Shown here one piece after another: positions 63,998 to 64,000 of a DNA stretch of 64,000 nucleotides (positions are counted from its first letter, which is position 1; every line of letters begins with the position of its first letter). Source of the stretch: Aurantiacibacter xanthus (GTDB lineage: Bacteria > Pseudomonadota > Alphaproteobacteria > Sphingomonadales > Sphingomonadaceae); the NCBI RefSeq assembly GCF_003584015.1, contig NZ_QXFM01000073.1, forward strand, positions 19,505 through 83,504, written 5' to 3'. The notes below the pieces were generated by a model, which was not told the origin of the DNA, made no database searches, and saw only the letters and a list, made by a program, of their open reading frames with translations. The translations under genes and the position numbers were made by a program.

Positions 63998-64000
63998 CTA

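Noticed and set aside
1..64000. tRNA or rRNA genes
   Set aside because: The intergenic gaps were read for cloverleaf-like structures and none was found, though a short tRNA could be missed without a covariance search.

Overview
The window is high-GC DNA that reads as a chromosomal segment of an alphaproteobacterium of the order Sphingomonadales (Novosphingobium/Erythrobacter-like). The support is indirect: five TonB-dependent receptors in 64 kb, many aromatic/alcohol-type oxidoreductases, SnoaL/NTF2-like proteins, a carotenoid-cleavage-type dioxygenase and a chromosomal VirB cluster of reduced composition. No 16S or other species marker is present, so genus is not claimed.

Region 1 (1-12.0 kb) is a catabolic block. 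It holds the end of a PQQ/cytochrome c alcohol dehydrogenase, two aldehyde dehydrogenases, a zinc alcohol dehydrogenase overlapping an alpha/beta hydrolase, a TonB-dependent receptor, a carotenoid-oxygenase-family dioxygenase and two NTF2/SnoaL-like proteins. A divergent IF-1 (infA-like) gene with a TTG start sits inside it. Three copies of a GC-rich bipartite palindromic repeat lie in its intergenic gaps. Region 2 (12.1-16.2 kb) carries ppk and ppx, overlapping by 4 bp.

Region 3 (16.3-24.2 kb) is a compact minus-strand virB operon in the order virB1-2-3-4-6-9-10-11, with no virB5, virB7, virB8 or virD4. Region 4 (24.3-35.3 kb) holds a TPR protein, a beta-helix-like surface lipoprotein with its own TonB-dependent receptor, an OmpR-type regulator with a degenerate receiver, a secreted caspase-like protease with five PPC-type repeats and an EF-hand, and a divergent response regulator/histidine kinase pair. 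Pho-box-like direct repeats (7-4-7 spacing) precede both the lipoprotein gene and the degenerate regulator. With ppk/ppx nearby, this suggests that part of the region answers to phosphate.

Region 5 (35.3-38.3 kb) is a beta-carbonic anhydrase / SulP permease / beta-carbonic anhydrase operon, probably for bicarbonate. Region 6 (38.4-53.4 kb) is accessory metabolism: a sulfatase, then an ALDH-DUF3237-DUF3237-GMC oxidoreductase operon, an AraC regulator, an MFS carrier, two TonB-dependent receptors and a MarR regulator. The simplest reading is release, oxidation and uptake of an alcohol or sulfate ester. A diguanylate cyclase follows.

Region 7 (54.9-64 kb) is visibly rearranged DNA: an IS3-type transposase remnant, a siderophore-type receptor with a PepSY membrane protein behind a Fur-like palindrome, an integrase remnant, an SDR/SMP-30 operon, and a LysR regulator whose last codons are cut by a complete IS701-type element. 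That element fills the window to its right edge and shows matching inverted repeats and a CTAG target duplication.
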